From NCBI GenBank assembly GCA_963680875.1, contig OY804580.1, forward strand, positions 109,247,534 to 109,311,533: DNA of 64,000 bases, given 5' to 3'. The position numbers were made by a program, and so were the translations under genes. Under the pieces are notes generated by a model. It was given only the letters and a program-made list of their open reading frames with translations, made no database searches and had not been told where the DNA came from. The DNA is from Bathymodiolus brooksi. Taxonomy: Eukaryota > Mollusca > Bivalvia > Mytilida > Modiolidae. Numbering within the stretch: position 1 is the stretch's first letter; every line of letters starts with the position of its first letter. Below, in pieces: positions 51,261-63,732 of the stretch.

Positions 51261-53392
51261 GAAACTTAAACAGCCATGCTAAGTAACTTTGTGTTTGTTT
51301 TGTTTCTGTATCATTCCTATAACAGAATCTTAGACGACCATGGTAAGTAACTTTTGTGTTTGTTTTGTTTCTATATCATTCCTATAACAGAAACTTAAAC
51401 AACCATGGTAAGTAACTATATGTTTGTTTTGTTTCTGTATCATTCCTATAACAGAAAATTAGACGACCATAGTATGTAACTTTTTTGTTTGTTTTGTTTC
51501 TGTATCATTCCTATAACAGAAACTTAGACGACAATGGTAAATTTCTATGTGTTTGCTTTTTTTCTTTATCATTCCTATAGCAGAAACTTAGACGACCATG
51601 GAAAGTAACTTTTATGTTTGTTTTGTTTCTGTATCATTCCTCTAACAGAAACTTAGACGACCATGGTAAGTAACTATGTGTTTGTTTTGTTTCTGTATCA
51701 TTCCTATAACAGAATCTTAGACGACCATGGTAAGTAACTTTTGTGTTTGTTTTGTTTCTGTATCATTCCTATAACAGAAACCTAGACGACCATGGTAAGT
51801 AACTATGTGTTTGTTTTGTTTCTGTATCATTCCTATAACAGAAACCTAGACGACCATGGTAAGTAACTATGTGTTTGTTTTGTTTCTGTATCATTCCTAT
51901 AACAGAAACTTAGACGACCATGGTAAGTAACTATGTGTTTGTTTTGTTTCTGTATCATTCCTCTAACAGAAACTTAGACGACCATGATAAGTAACTATGT
52001 GTTTGTTTTGTTTCTGTATCATTCCTATAACAGAATCTTAGACGACCATGGTAAGCAACTTTTGTGTTTGTTTTGTTTCTGTATCATTCCTATTACAGAA
52101 TCTTAGGCGACCATGGTAAGTAACTTTTGTGTTTGTTTTGTTTCTCTATCATTCCTATAACAGAAACTTAAACAACCATGGTAAGTAACTATGTGTTTGC
52201 TTTGTTTCTGTATCATTCCTATAACAGAATCATTTACGACCAGGGTAAGTAACTATGTGTTTGTTTTGTTTCTGTATCATTCCTATAACAGAAACTTAAA
52301 CAACCATGGTAAGTAACTATGTGTTTGTTTTGTTTCTGTATCATTCCTATAACATAAACTTAGGCGACCATGGTAAGTAACTTTTGTGTTTGTTTTGTTT
52401 CTGTATCATTCCTCTAACAGAAACTTAGACGACCATGGTAAGTAATTATGTGTTTGTTTTGTTTCTGTATCATTCCTATAACAGAAAATTAGACGACCAT
52501 AGTATGTAACTTTTTTGTTTGTTTTGTTTCTGTATCATTCCTATAACAGAAACTTAGGCAACCATGGTAAGTAATTTTGTGTTTGGTTTGTTTCTGTATC
52601 ATTTCTATAACAGAAACTTTAACAGCCATGCTAAGTAACTTTGTGTTTGTTTTGTTTCTGTATCATTCCTATAACAGAATCTTAGACGACCATGGTAAGT
52701 AACTTTTGTGTTTGTTTTGTTTCTATATCATTCCTATAACAGAAACTTAAACAACCATGGTAAGTAACTATGTGTTTGTTTTGTTTCTGTATCATTCCTA
52801 TAACAGAAACCTAAACAACCATGGAAAGTAACTTTTATGTTTGTTTTGCTTCTGTATCATTCCTCTAACAGAAACTTAGACGACCATTGTAAGTAACTAT
52901 GTGTTTATTTTGTTTCTGTATCATTCCTATAACAGAAAATTAGACGACCATAGTATGTAACTTTTGTGTTTGTTTTGTTTCTGTATCATTCCTATAACAG
53001 AAACTTAGGCAACCATGGTAAGTAACTCTAGTGTTTGTTTTGTTTCTGTATCATTCCTATAGCAGAAACTTAGGCAACCATGGTAAGTAACTTTTGTGTT
53101 TGTTTTGTTTCTGTATCATTCCTATAACAGAAATTTAGACAACCATGGTAAGTAACTTTTGTGCTTGTTTTGTTTTTGTATCATTCCTATAACAGAAACT
53201 TAGGCAACCATGGTAAGTAACTATGTGTTTGTTTTGTTTCTGTATCATTCCAATAACAGAAACTTAGACAACCATGGTAAGTAATTTTTTGTTTGTTTTG
53301 TTTCTGTATCATTTCTATAACAGAAACTTAAACAGCCATGCTAAGTAACTTTGTGTTTGTTTTGTTTCTGTATCATTCCTATAACAGAATCT
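51261..53392 (+). repeat. Right-flank monomers, mixed order
   Basis: About 33 monomers: AAACAGCC, AATCTTAGACG, CTATATC, AAAATTAG, TTTCTATG variant near 51541, CTTTTATG, consensus-like AAACCTAGACG units, AATCTTAGGCG, CTCTATC, AATCATTTACGACCAGGG near 52229, then AAAATTAG, AACTTTAACAGCC and AAATTTAGAC. The order resembles 5.1-6.2 kb and 1-2 kb more than the core. No tandem copy located by eye. Confidence 0.7.
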
Positions 53393-54705
53393 TAGACGAC
53401 CATGGTAAGTAACTTTTGTGTTTGTTTTGTTTCTATATCATTCCTATAACAGAAACTTAAACAACCATTGTAAGTAACTATGTGTTTGTTTTGTTTCTGT
53501 ATCATTCCTATTACAGAAACTTAGGCGACCATGGTAAGTAACTTTTGTGTTTGTTTTGTTTCTGTATCATTCCTCTAACAGAAACTTAGACGACCATGGT
53601 AAGTAATTATGTGTTTGTTTTGTTTATGTATCATTCCTCTAACAGAAAATTAGACGACCATAGTATGTAACTTTTTTGTTTGTTTTGTTTCTGTATCATT
53701 CCTATAGCAGAAACTTAGACGACCATGGTAAGTAACTTTTGTGTTTGTTTTGTTTCTGTATCATTCCTATAACAGAAACTTAAGCAGCCATGGTAAGTAA
53801 CTATGTGTTTGTTTTGTTTCTGTATTATTCCTATAACAGAATCTTAGACGACCATGGTAAGTAACTTTTGTGTTTGTTTTGTTTCTGTATCATTCCTATA
53901 ACAGAATCTTAGACGACCATGGTAAGTAACTTTTGTGTTTGTTTTGTTTCTCTATCATTCCTATAACAGAAACTTAGACGACCATGGTAAGTAACTATGT
54001 GTTTGTATTGTTTCTGTATCATTCCTATAACAGAATCTTAGACGACCATGGTAAGTAACTTTGTGTTTGTTTTGTTTCTGTATCATTCCTATAACAGAAA
54101 CCTAGACGACCATAGTAAGTAACTATGTGTTTGTTTTGTTTCTGTATCATTCCTATAACAGAAACCTAGACGACCATGGTAAGTAACTATGTGTTTTTTT
54201 GTTTCTGTATCATTCCTATAACAGAAACTTAGACGACCATGGTAAGTAACTATGTGTTTGTTTTGTTTCTGTATCATTCCTCTAACAGAAACTTAGACGA
54301 CCATGTTAAGTAACTATGTGTTTGTTTTGTTTCTGTATCATTCCTATAACAGAATCTTAGACGACCTTGGTAAGTAACTTTTGTGTTTGTTTTGTTTCTG
54401 TATCATTCCTATAACAGAATCTTAGACGACCATGGTAAGTAACTTTTGTGTTTGTTTTGTTTCTCTATCATTCCTATAACAGAAACTTAAACAACCATGG
54501 TAAGTAACTATGAGTTTGCTTTGTTTCTGTATCATTCCTATAACAGAATCTTTTACGACCATGGTAAGTAACTATGTGTTTGTTTTGTTTCTGTATCATT
54601 CCTATAACAGAAACTTAAACAACCATGGTAAGTAACTATGTGTTTGTTTTGTTTCTCTATCATTCCTATAACAGAAACTTAGGCGACCATGGTAAGTAAC
54701 TTTTG
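53393..54705 (+). repeat. 1.3 kb block, first copy
   Basis: This matches 57384-58760. The offset is 3991 at CCTATTACAG (53511 and 57502) and 4055 at TATGAGTTTGC (54510 and 58565). The step is one TTAGACGACAATGG monomer present only in the second copy near 57710. Shared rare forms are CCATTGTAAG, GTTTATGTATC, GTTTGTATTG and GACCTTGG. The copy has a two-base-short tract GTGTTTTTTTG near 54193. Confidence 0.8.
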
Positions 54706-57383
54706 TGTTTGTTTTGTTTCTGTATCATTCCTCTAACAGAAACTTAGACGACCATGGTAAGTAATTATGTGTTTGTTTTGTTTCTGTAACATTCCTATAA
54801 CAGAAAATTAGACGACCATAGTATGTAACTTTTTTGTTTGTTTTGTTTCTGTATCATTCCTATAACAGAAACTTAGACGACAATGGTAAATATCTAAGTG
54901 TTTGCCTTGTTTCTTTATCATTCCTATAACAGAAACTTAGGCAGCCATGGTAAGTAACTATGTGTTTGTTTTGTTTCTGTATCATTCCTATAGCAGAAAC
55001 TTAGGCAACCATGGTAAGTAACTTTTGTGTTTGTTTTGTTTCTGTATCAATCCTATAACAGAAACTTAGACGACAATGGTAAATATCCATGTGTTTGCTT
55101 TGTTTCTTTATCATTCCTATAGTAGAAACTTAGACGACCATGGAAAGTAACTTTTATTATTGTTTTGATTCTGTATCATTGCTCTAACAGAAACTTAGAC
55201 GACCATGGTAAGTAACTGTGTGTTTGTTTTGTTTCTTTATCATTCCTCTAACAGAAACTTAGACGACCATGGTAAGTAACTATGTGTTTGTTTTGTTTCT
55301 GTATCATTCCTATAACAGAATTTTAGACGACCATGGTAAGTAACTTTTGTGTTTGTTTTGTTTCTGTATCATTCCTATAACAGAGACCTAGACGACCATG
55401 GTAAGTAACTATGTGTTTGTTTTGTTTCTGCATCATTCCTATAACAGAAACCTAGACGACCATGGTAAGTAACTATGTGTTTGTTTTGTTTCTGTATCAT
55501 TCCTATAACAGAAACTTAGACGACCATGGTAAGTAACTATGTGTTTGTTTTGTTTCTGTATCATTCCTCTAACAGAAACTTAGACGACCATGGTAAGTAA
55601 CTATGTGTTTGTTTTGTTTCTGTATCATTCCTATAACAGAATCTTAGACGACCATGGTAAGTAACTTTTGTGTTTGCTTTGTTTCTGTATCATTCCTATA
55701 ACAGAATCTTAGGCGACCATGGTAAGTAACTTTTGCGTTTGTTTTGTTTCCCTATCATTCCTATAACAGAAACTTAAACAACCATGGTAAGTAACTATGT
55801 GTTTGCTTTGTTTCTGTATCATTCCTATAACAGAATCTTTTACAACCATGGTAAGTAACTTTGTGTTTGTTTTGTTTCTGTATCATTCCTATAACAGAAA
55901 CTTAAACAACCACGGTAAGTAACCATGTGTTTGTTTTGTTTCTGTATCATTCCGATAACAGATTCTTAGACGACCATGGTAAGTAACTATGTGTTTGTTT
56001 TATTTCTGTATCATTCCTATAACGGAAACTTAAACAACCATGGTAAGTAACTATGTGTTTGTTTTGTTTCTGTATCATTCCTATAACAGAAACTTAAACA
56101 ACCATGGTAAGTAACTATGTGCTTGTTTTGTTTCTGTGTCATTCCTATAACAGAATCTTAGACGACCATGGTAAGTAACTATGTGTTTGTTTTGTTTCTG
56201 TATCATTCCTATAACAGAAACTTAGACGACCATGGTAAGTAACTATTCGTTCGTTTTGTTTCTGTATCATTCCTATAACAGAAAATTAGACGACCATAGT
56301 ATGTAACTTTTGTGTTTGTTTTGTTTCCGTATCATTCCTATAATAGAAACTTAGACGACAAAGGTAAATATCTAAGTGTTTGCGTTGTTTCTTGATCATT
56401 CCTATAACAGAATCTTAGACGACCATGGTATGTAACTTTTGTGTTTGTTTTGTTTCTGTATCATTCCTATGACAGAAACTTAGGCAACCATGGTAAGTAA
56501 CTCTTGTGTTTGTTTTGTTTCTGTATCATTCCTATAACAGAAACTTAGGCAACCATGGCAAGTAACTTTTGTGTTTGTTTTGTTTCTGTATCATTCCTCT
56601 AACAGAAACTTAGACGACCATGGTAAGTAATTATGTGTTTGTTTTGTTTCTGTATCATTCCTCTAACCGAAAATTAGACGACCATAGTATGTAACTTTTT
56701 TGTTTGTTTTGTTTCTGTATCATTCCTATAACAGAAACTTAGACGACAATGGTAAATATCTAAGTGTTTGCCTTGTTTCTTTATCATTCCTATAACAGAA
56801 ACTTAGACGACCATGGTAAGTAACTTTTGTGTTTGTTTTGTTTCTGTATCATTCCTATAACAGAAACTTAGGCAGCCATGGTAAGTAACTATGTGTTTGT
56901 TTTGTTTCTGTATCATTCCTATAACAGAATCTTAGACGACCATGGTAAGTAACTTTTGTGTTTGTTTTGTTTCTGTATCATTCCTATAACAGAATCTTAG
57001 ACGACCATGGTAAGTAACTTTTGTGTTTGTTTTGTTTCTCTATCATTCCTATAACAGAAACTTAAACAACCATGGTAAGTAACTATGTGTTTGCTTTGTT
57101 TCTGTATCATTCCTATAACAGAATATTTTACGACCATGGTAAGTAACTATGTGTTTGTTTTGTTTCTGTATCATTCCTATAACAGAAACTTAAACAACCA
57201 TGGTAAGTAACTATGTGTTTGTTTTGTTTCTGTATCATTCCTATTACAGAAACTTAGGCGACCATGGTAAGTAACTTTTGTGTTTGTTTTGTTTCTGTAT
57301 CATTCCTCTAACAGAAACTTAGACGACCATGGTAAGTAATTATGTGTTTGCTTTGTTTCTGTATCATTCCTATAACAGAAAAT
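54706..57383 (+). repeat. Right-flank segment, partly copied at 59.8-61.4 kb
   Basis: TATCCATG (55084 and 60040), CACGGTAAGTAACC (55911 and 60673) and ATTCGTTCG (56245 and 61137) give offsets of 4956, 4762 and 4892. The partner therefore lacks three monomers after the first anchor and has two extra after the second. The most degenerate monomer I noticed lies here: CTTTTATTATTG followed by TTTTGATTCTG and CATTGCTC near 55150-55190. Confidence 0.75.
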
Positions 57384-58760
57384 TAGACGACCATGGTAAG
57401 TAACTTTTGTGTTTGTTTTGTTTCTATATCATTCCTATAACAGAAACTTAAACAACCATTGTAAGTAACTATGTGTTTGTTTTGTTTCTGTATCATTCCT
57501 ATTACAGAAACTTAGGAGACCATGGTAAGTAACTTTTGTGTTTGTTTTGTTTCTGTATCATTCCTCTAACAGAAACTTAGACGACCATGGTAAGTAATTA
57601 TGTGTTTGTTTTGTTTATGTATCATTCCTCTAACAGAAAATTAGACGACCATAGTATGTAACTTTTTTGTTTGTTTTGTTTCTGTATCATTCCTATAGCA
57701 GAAACTTAGACGACAATGGTAAATATCTAAGTGTTTGCCTTGTTTCTTTATCATTCCTATAACAGAAACTTAGACGACCATGGTAAGTAACTTTTGTGTT
57801 TGTTTTGTTTCTGTATCATTCCTATAACAGAAACTTAGGCAGCCATGGTAAGTAACTATGTGTTTGTTTTGTTTCTGTATCATTCCTATAACAGAATCTT
57901 AGACGACCATGGTAAGTAACTTTTGTGTTTGTTTTGTTTCTGTATCATTCCTATAACAGAATCTTAGACGACCATGGTAAGTAACTTTTGTGTTTGTTTT
58001 GTTTCTCTATCATTCCTATAACAGAAACTTAGACGACCATGGTAAGTAACTATGTGTTTGTATTGTTTCTGTATCATTCCTATAACAGAATCTTAGACGA
58101 CCATGGTAAGTAACTTTGTGTTTGTTTTGTTTCTGTATCATTCCTATAACAGAAACCTAGACGACCATAGTAAGTAACTATGTGTTTGTTTTGTTTCTGT
58201 ATCATTCCTATAACAGAAACCTAGACGACCATGGTAAGTAACTATGTGTTTGTTTTGTTTCTGTATCATTCCTATAACAGAAACTTAGACGACCATGGTA
58301 AGTAACTATGTGTTTGTTTTGTTTCTGTATCATTCCTCTAACAGAAACTTAGACGACCATGGTAAGTAACTATGTGTTTGTTTTGTTTCTGTATCATTCC
58401 TATAACAGAATCTTAGACGACCTTGGTAAGTAACTTTTGTGTTTGTTTTGTTTCTGTATCATTCCTATAACAGAATCTTAGACGACCATGGTAAGTAACT
58501 TTTGTGTTTGTTTTGTTTCTCTATCATTCCTATAACAGAAACTTAAACAACCATGGTAAGTAACTATGAGTTTGCTTTGTTTCTGTATCATTCCTATAAC
58601 AGAATCTTTTACGACCATGGTAAGTAACTATGTGTTTGTTTTGTTTCTGTATCATTCCTATAACAGAAACTTAAACAACCATGGTAAGTAACTATGTGTT
58701 TGTTTTGTTTCTCTATCATTCCTATAACAGAAACTTAGGCGACCATGGTAAGTAACTTTT
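57384..58760 (+). repeat. 1.4 kb block, second copy
   Basis: Partner of 53393-54705, with one additional TTAGACGACAATGG monomer and AGGAGACC near 57513 as a private change. It ends where TAACTTTTGTG of the first copy is TAACTTTTTTG here. Confidence 0.8.
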
Positions 58761-61280
58761 TTGTTTGTTTTGTTTCTGTATCATTCCTATAACAGAAACT
58801 TAGACGACAATGGTAAATATCTAAGTGTTTGCCTTGTTTCTTTATCATTCCTATAACAGAAACTTAGACGACCATGGTAAGTAACTTTTGTGTTTGTTTT
58901 GTTTCTGTATCATTCCTATAACAGAAACTTAGGCAGCCATGGTAAGTAACTATGTGTTTGTTTTGTTTCTGTATCATTCCTATAACAGAAACTTAGGCAA
59001 CCATGGTAAGTAACTTTTGTGTTTGTTTTGTTTCTGTATCAATCCTATAACAGAAACTTAGACGACAATGGTAAATATCTATGTGTTTGCTTTGTTTCTT
59101 TATCATTCCTATAGCAGAAACTTAGACGACCATGGAAAGTAACTTTTATGTTTGTTTTGTTTCTGTATCATTCCTCTAGCAGAAACTTAGACGACCATGG
59201 TAAGTAACTATGTGTTTGTATTGTTTCTGTATCATTCCTATAACAGAATCTTAGACGACCATGGTAAGTAACTTTTGTGTTTGTTTTGTTTCTGTATCAT
59301 TCCTATAACAGAAACCTAGACGACCATGGTAAGTAACTATGTGTTTGTTTTGTTTCTGTATCATTCCTATAACAGAAACCTAGACGACCATGGTAAGTAA
59401 CTATGTGTTTGTTTTGTTTCTGTATCATTCCTATAACAGAAACTTAGACGACCATGGTAAGTAACTATGTGCTTGCTTTGTTTCTGTATCATTCCTATAA
59501 CAGAAACTTAGGCGACCATGGTAAGTAACTATGTGTTTGTTTTGTTTCTGTATCATTCCTATAACAGAAACTTAAACAGCCATGGTAAGTAACTATGTGT
59601 TTGTTTTGTTTCTGTATCATTCCTATAACAGAAACTTAGGCGACCATGGTAAGTAAATATGTGTTTGTTTTGTTTCTGTATCATTCCTCTAACAGAAACT
59701 TAGACGACCATGGTAAGTAATTATGTGTTTGTTTTGTTTCTGTATCATTCCTATAACAGAAAATTAGACGACCATAGTATGTAACTTTTTTGTTTGTTTT
59801 GTTTCTGTATCATTCCTATAACAGAAACTTAGACGACAATGGTAAATATCTAAGTGTTTGCCTTGTTTCTTTATCATTCCTATAACAGAAACTTAGGCAG
59901 CCATGGTAAGTAACTATGTGTTTGTTTTGTTTCTGTATCATTCCTATAGCAGAAACTTAGGCAACCATGGTAAGTAACTTTTGTGTTTGTTTTGTTTCTG
60001 TATCAATCCTATAACAGAAACTTAGACGACAATGGTAAATATCCATGTGTTTGCTTTGTTTCTTTATCATTCCTATAGCAGAAACTTAGACGACCATGGT
60101 AAGTAACTTTTGTGTTTGTTTTGTTTCTGTATCATTCCTATAACAGAAACCTAGACGACCATGGTAAGTAACTATGTGTTTGTTTTGTTTCTGTATCATT
60201 CCTATAACAGAAACCTAGACGACCATGGTAAGTAACTATGTGTTTGTTTTGTTTCTGTATCATTCCTATAACAGAAACTTAGACGACCATGGTAAGTAAC
60301 TATGTGTTTGTTTTGTTTCTGTATCATTCCTCTAACATAAACTTAGACGACCATGGTAAGTAACTATGTGTTTGTTTTGTTTCTGTATCATTCCTATAAC
60401 AGAATCTTAGACGACCATGGTAAGTTACTTTTGTGTTTGCTTTGTTTCTGTATCATTCCTATAACAGAATCTTAGGCGACCATGGTAAGTAACTTTTGCG
60501 TTTGTTTTGTTTCCCTATCATTCCTATAACAGAAACTTAAACAACCATGGTAAGTAACTATGTGTTTGCTTTGTTTCTGTATCATTCCTATAACAGAATC
60601 TTTTACAACCATGGTAAGTAACTTTGTATTTGTTTTGTTTCTGTATCATTCCTATAACAGAAACTTAAACAACCACGGTAAGTAACCATGTGTTTGTTTT
60701 GTTTCTGTATCATTCCTATAACAGATTCTTAGACGACCATGGTAAGTAACTATGTGTTTGTTTTGTTTCTGTATCATTCCTATAACGGAAACTTAAACAA
60801 CCATGGTAAGTAACTATGTGCTTGTTTTGTTTCTGTATCATTCCTATAACAGAAACTTAAACAACCATGGTAAGTAACCTTTGTGTTTGTTTTGTTTCTG
60901 TATCATTCCTATAACAGAATCTTAGACGACCATGGTAAGTAACTATGTGTTTGTTTTGTTTCTGTATCATTCCTATAACAGAAACTTAAACAACCATGGT
61001 AAGTAACTATGTGCTTGTTTTGTTTCTGTGTCATTCCTATAACAGAATTTTAGACGACCATGGTAAGTAACTATGTGTTTGTTTTGTTTCTGTATCATTC
61101 CTATAACAGAAACTTAGACGACCATGGTAAGTAACTATTCGTTCGTTTTGTTTCTGTATCATTCCTATAACAGAAAATTAGACGACCATAGTATGTAACT
61201 TTTGTGTTTGTTTTGTTTCCGTATCATTCCTATAATAGAAACTTAGACGACAATGGTAAATATCTAAGTGTTTGCGTTGT
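58761..61280 (+). repeat. Right-flank segment, second member of the 4.8-5.0 kb offset pair
   Basis: From about 59.8 kb this follows 54.8-56.4 kb with whole-monomer insertions and deletions. The two extra monomers near 60850-60980 (TTAAACAACC with CCTTTG, AATCTTAGACG) may be a local duplication. CTTTTGCG, TTTCCCTATC, ACAACC after CTTTT, CACGG and AACGGAAAC are shared rare forms. Confidence 0.75.
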
Positions 61281-63732
61281 TTCTTGATCATTCCTATTAC
61301 AGAATCTTAGACGACCATGGTAAGTAACTATTTGTTTGTTTTGTTTCTGTATCATTCCTATGACAGAAACTTAGGCAACCATGGTAAGTAACTCTTGTGT
61401 TTGTTTTGTTTCTGTATCATTCCTATAACAGAAACTTAGGCAACCATGGCAAGTAACTTTTGTGTTTGTTTTGTTTCTGTATCATTCCTATAACAGAAAT
61501 TTAGACAACCATGGTAAGTAACTTTTGTGTTTGTTTTGTTTCTGTATCATTCCTATAACAGAAACTTAGGCAACCATGGTAAGTAATTTTGTGTTTGTTT
61601 TGTTTCTGTATCATTTCTATAACAGAAACTTTAACAGCCGTGCTAAGTAACTTTGTGTTTGTTTTGTTTCTGTATCATTCCTATAACAGAATCTTGGACG
61701 ACCATGGTAAGTAACTTTTGTGTTTGTTTTGTTTCTATATCATTCCTATAACAGAAACTTAAACAACCATGGAAAGTAACTATGTGTTTGTTTTGTTTCT
61801 GTATCATTCCTATAACAAAAGCCTAAACAACCATGGAAAGTAACTTTTATGTTTGTTTTGTTTCTGTATCATTCCTCTAACAGAAAATTAGACGACCATA
61901 GTATGTAACTTTTGTGTTTGTTTTGTTTCTGTATCATTCCTATAACAGAAACTTAGGCAGCCATGGTAAGTAACTCCTGTGTTTGTTTTGTTTCTGTATC
62001 ATTCCTATAGCAGAAACTTAGGCAACCATGGTAAGTAACTTTTGTGTTTGTTTTGTTTCTGTATCATTCCTATAACAGAAATTTAGACAACCATGGTAAG
62101 TAACTTTTGTGTTTGTTTTGTTTCTGTATCATTCCTATAACAGAAACTTAGGCAACCATGGTAAGTAACTATGTGTTTGTTTTGTTTCTGTATCATTCCT
62201 ATAACAGAAACTTAGGCAACAATGGTAAGTAACTTTTGTTTTTGTTTTGTTTCTTTATCATTCCTATAACAGAAAATTAGACGACCATAGTATGTAACTT
62301 TTGTGTTTGTTTTGTTTCTGTATCATTCCTATAACAGAAACTTAGGCAGCCATGGTAAGTAACTCCTGTGTTTGTTTTGTTTCTGTATCATTCCTATAGC
62401 AGAAACTTAGACGACCATGGTAAGTAACTTTTGTGTTTGTTTTGTTTCTGTATCATTCCTATAACAGAAACTTAGGCAGCCATGGTAAGTAACTATGTGT
62501 TTGTTTTGTTTCTGTATCATTCCTATAACAGAAACTTAGGCAACCATGGTAAGTAACTTTTGTTTTTGTTTTGTTTCTTTATCATTCCTATAACAGAAAC
62601 TTAGACGACCATGGTAAGTAACTATGTGTTTGTTTTGTTTCTGTATCATTCCTCTAACAGAAACTTAGACGACCATGGTAAGTAACTATGTGTTTGTTTT
62701 GTTTCTGTATCATTCCTCTAACAGAAACCTAGACGACCATGGCAAGTAACTATGTGTTTGTTTTGTTTCTGTATCATTCCTATAACAGAAACCTAGACGA
62801 CCATGGTAAGTAACTATGTGTTTGTTTTGTTTCTGCATCATTCCTATAACAGAATCTTAAACAACCATGGTAAGTAACTATGTGTTTGTTTTGTTTCTGT
62901 ATCATTCCTATAACAGAATCTTAGACGACCATGGTAAGTAACTATGTGTTTGTTTTGTTGCTGTATCATTCCTATAACAGAAACTTAAACAACCATGGTA
63001 AGTAACTATGTGTTTGTTTTGGTTCTGTATCATTCCTATAACAGAATCTTAGACGACCATGGTAAGTAACTATGTGTTTGTTTTGTTTCTGTATCATTCC
63101 TATAACAGAAACTTAGACGACCATGGTAAGTAACTATTTGTTTGTTTTGTTTCTGTATCATTCCTATAACAGAAAATTAGACGACCATAGTATGTAACTT
63201 TTGTGTTTGTTTTGTTTCTGTATCATTCCTAAGACAGAAACTTAGGCAACCATGGTAAGTAACTCTTGTGTTTGTTTTGTTTCTGTATCATTCCTATAAC
63301 AGAAACTTAGGCAACAATGGTAAGTAACTTTTGTGTTTGATTTGTTTCTGTATCATTCCTATAACAGAAATTTAGACAACCATGGTAAGTAACTTTTGTG
63401 TTTGTTTTGTTTCTGTATCATTCCTATAACAGAAACTTAGGCAACCATGGTAAGTAACTATGTGTTTGTTTTGTTTCTTTATCATTCCTATAACAGAAAC
63501 TTAGACGACCATGGTAAGTAACTTTTGTGTTTGTTTTGTTTCTGTATCATTCCTATAACAGAAACTTAGGCAGCCATGGTAAGTAACTATGTGTTTGTTT
63601 TGTTTCTGTATCATTCCTATAACAGAAACTTAGGCAACCATGGTAAGTAACTTTTGTTTTTGTTTTGTTTCTTTATCATTCCTATAACAGAAACTTAGAC
63701 GACCATGGTAAGTAACTATGTGTTTGTTTTGT
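61281..63732 (+). repeat. 2452 bp unit at the right edge (38 monomers)
   Basis: TTCTTGATC joined to CCTATTACAG at 61281 returns at 63733. Inside, TAACTCCTGTG at 61971 and 62360 marks a six-monomer duplication (389 bp). The left part of this unit is colinear with 0.6-1.6 kb at offset 60563. 62580-63060 is a run of near-consensus CTATG monomers. Confidence 0.8.
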
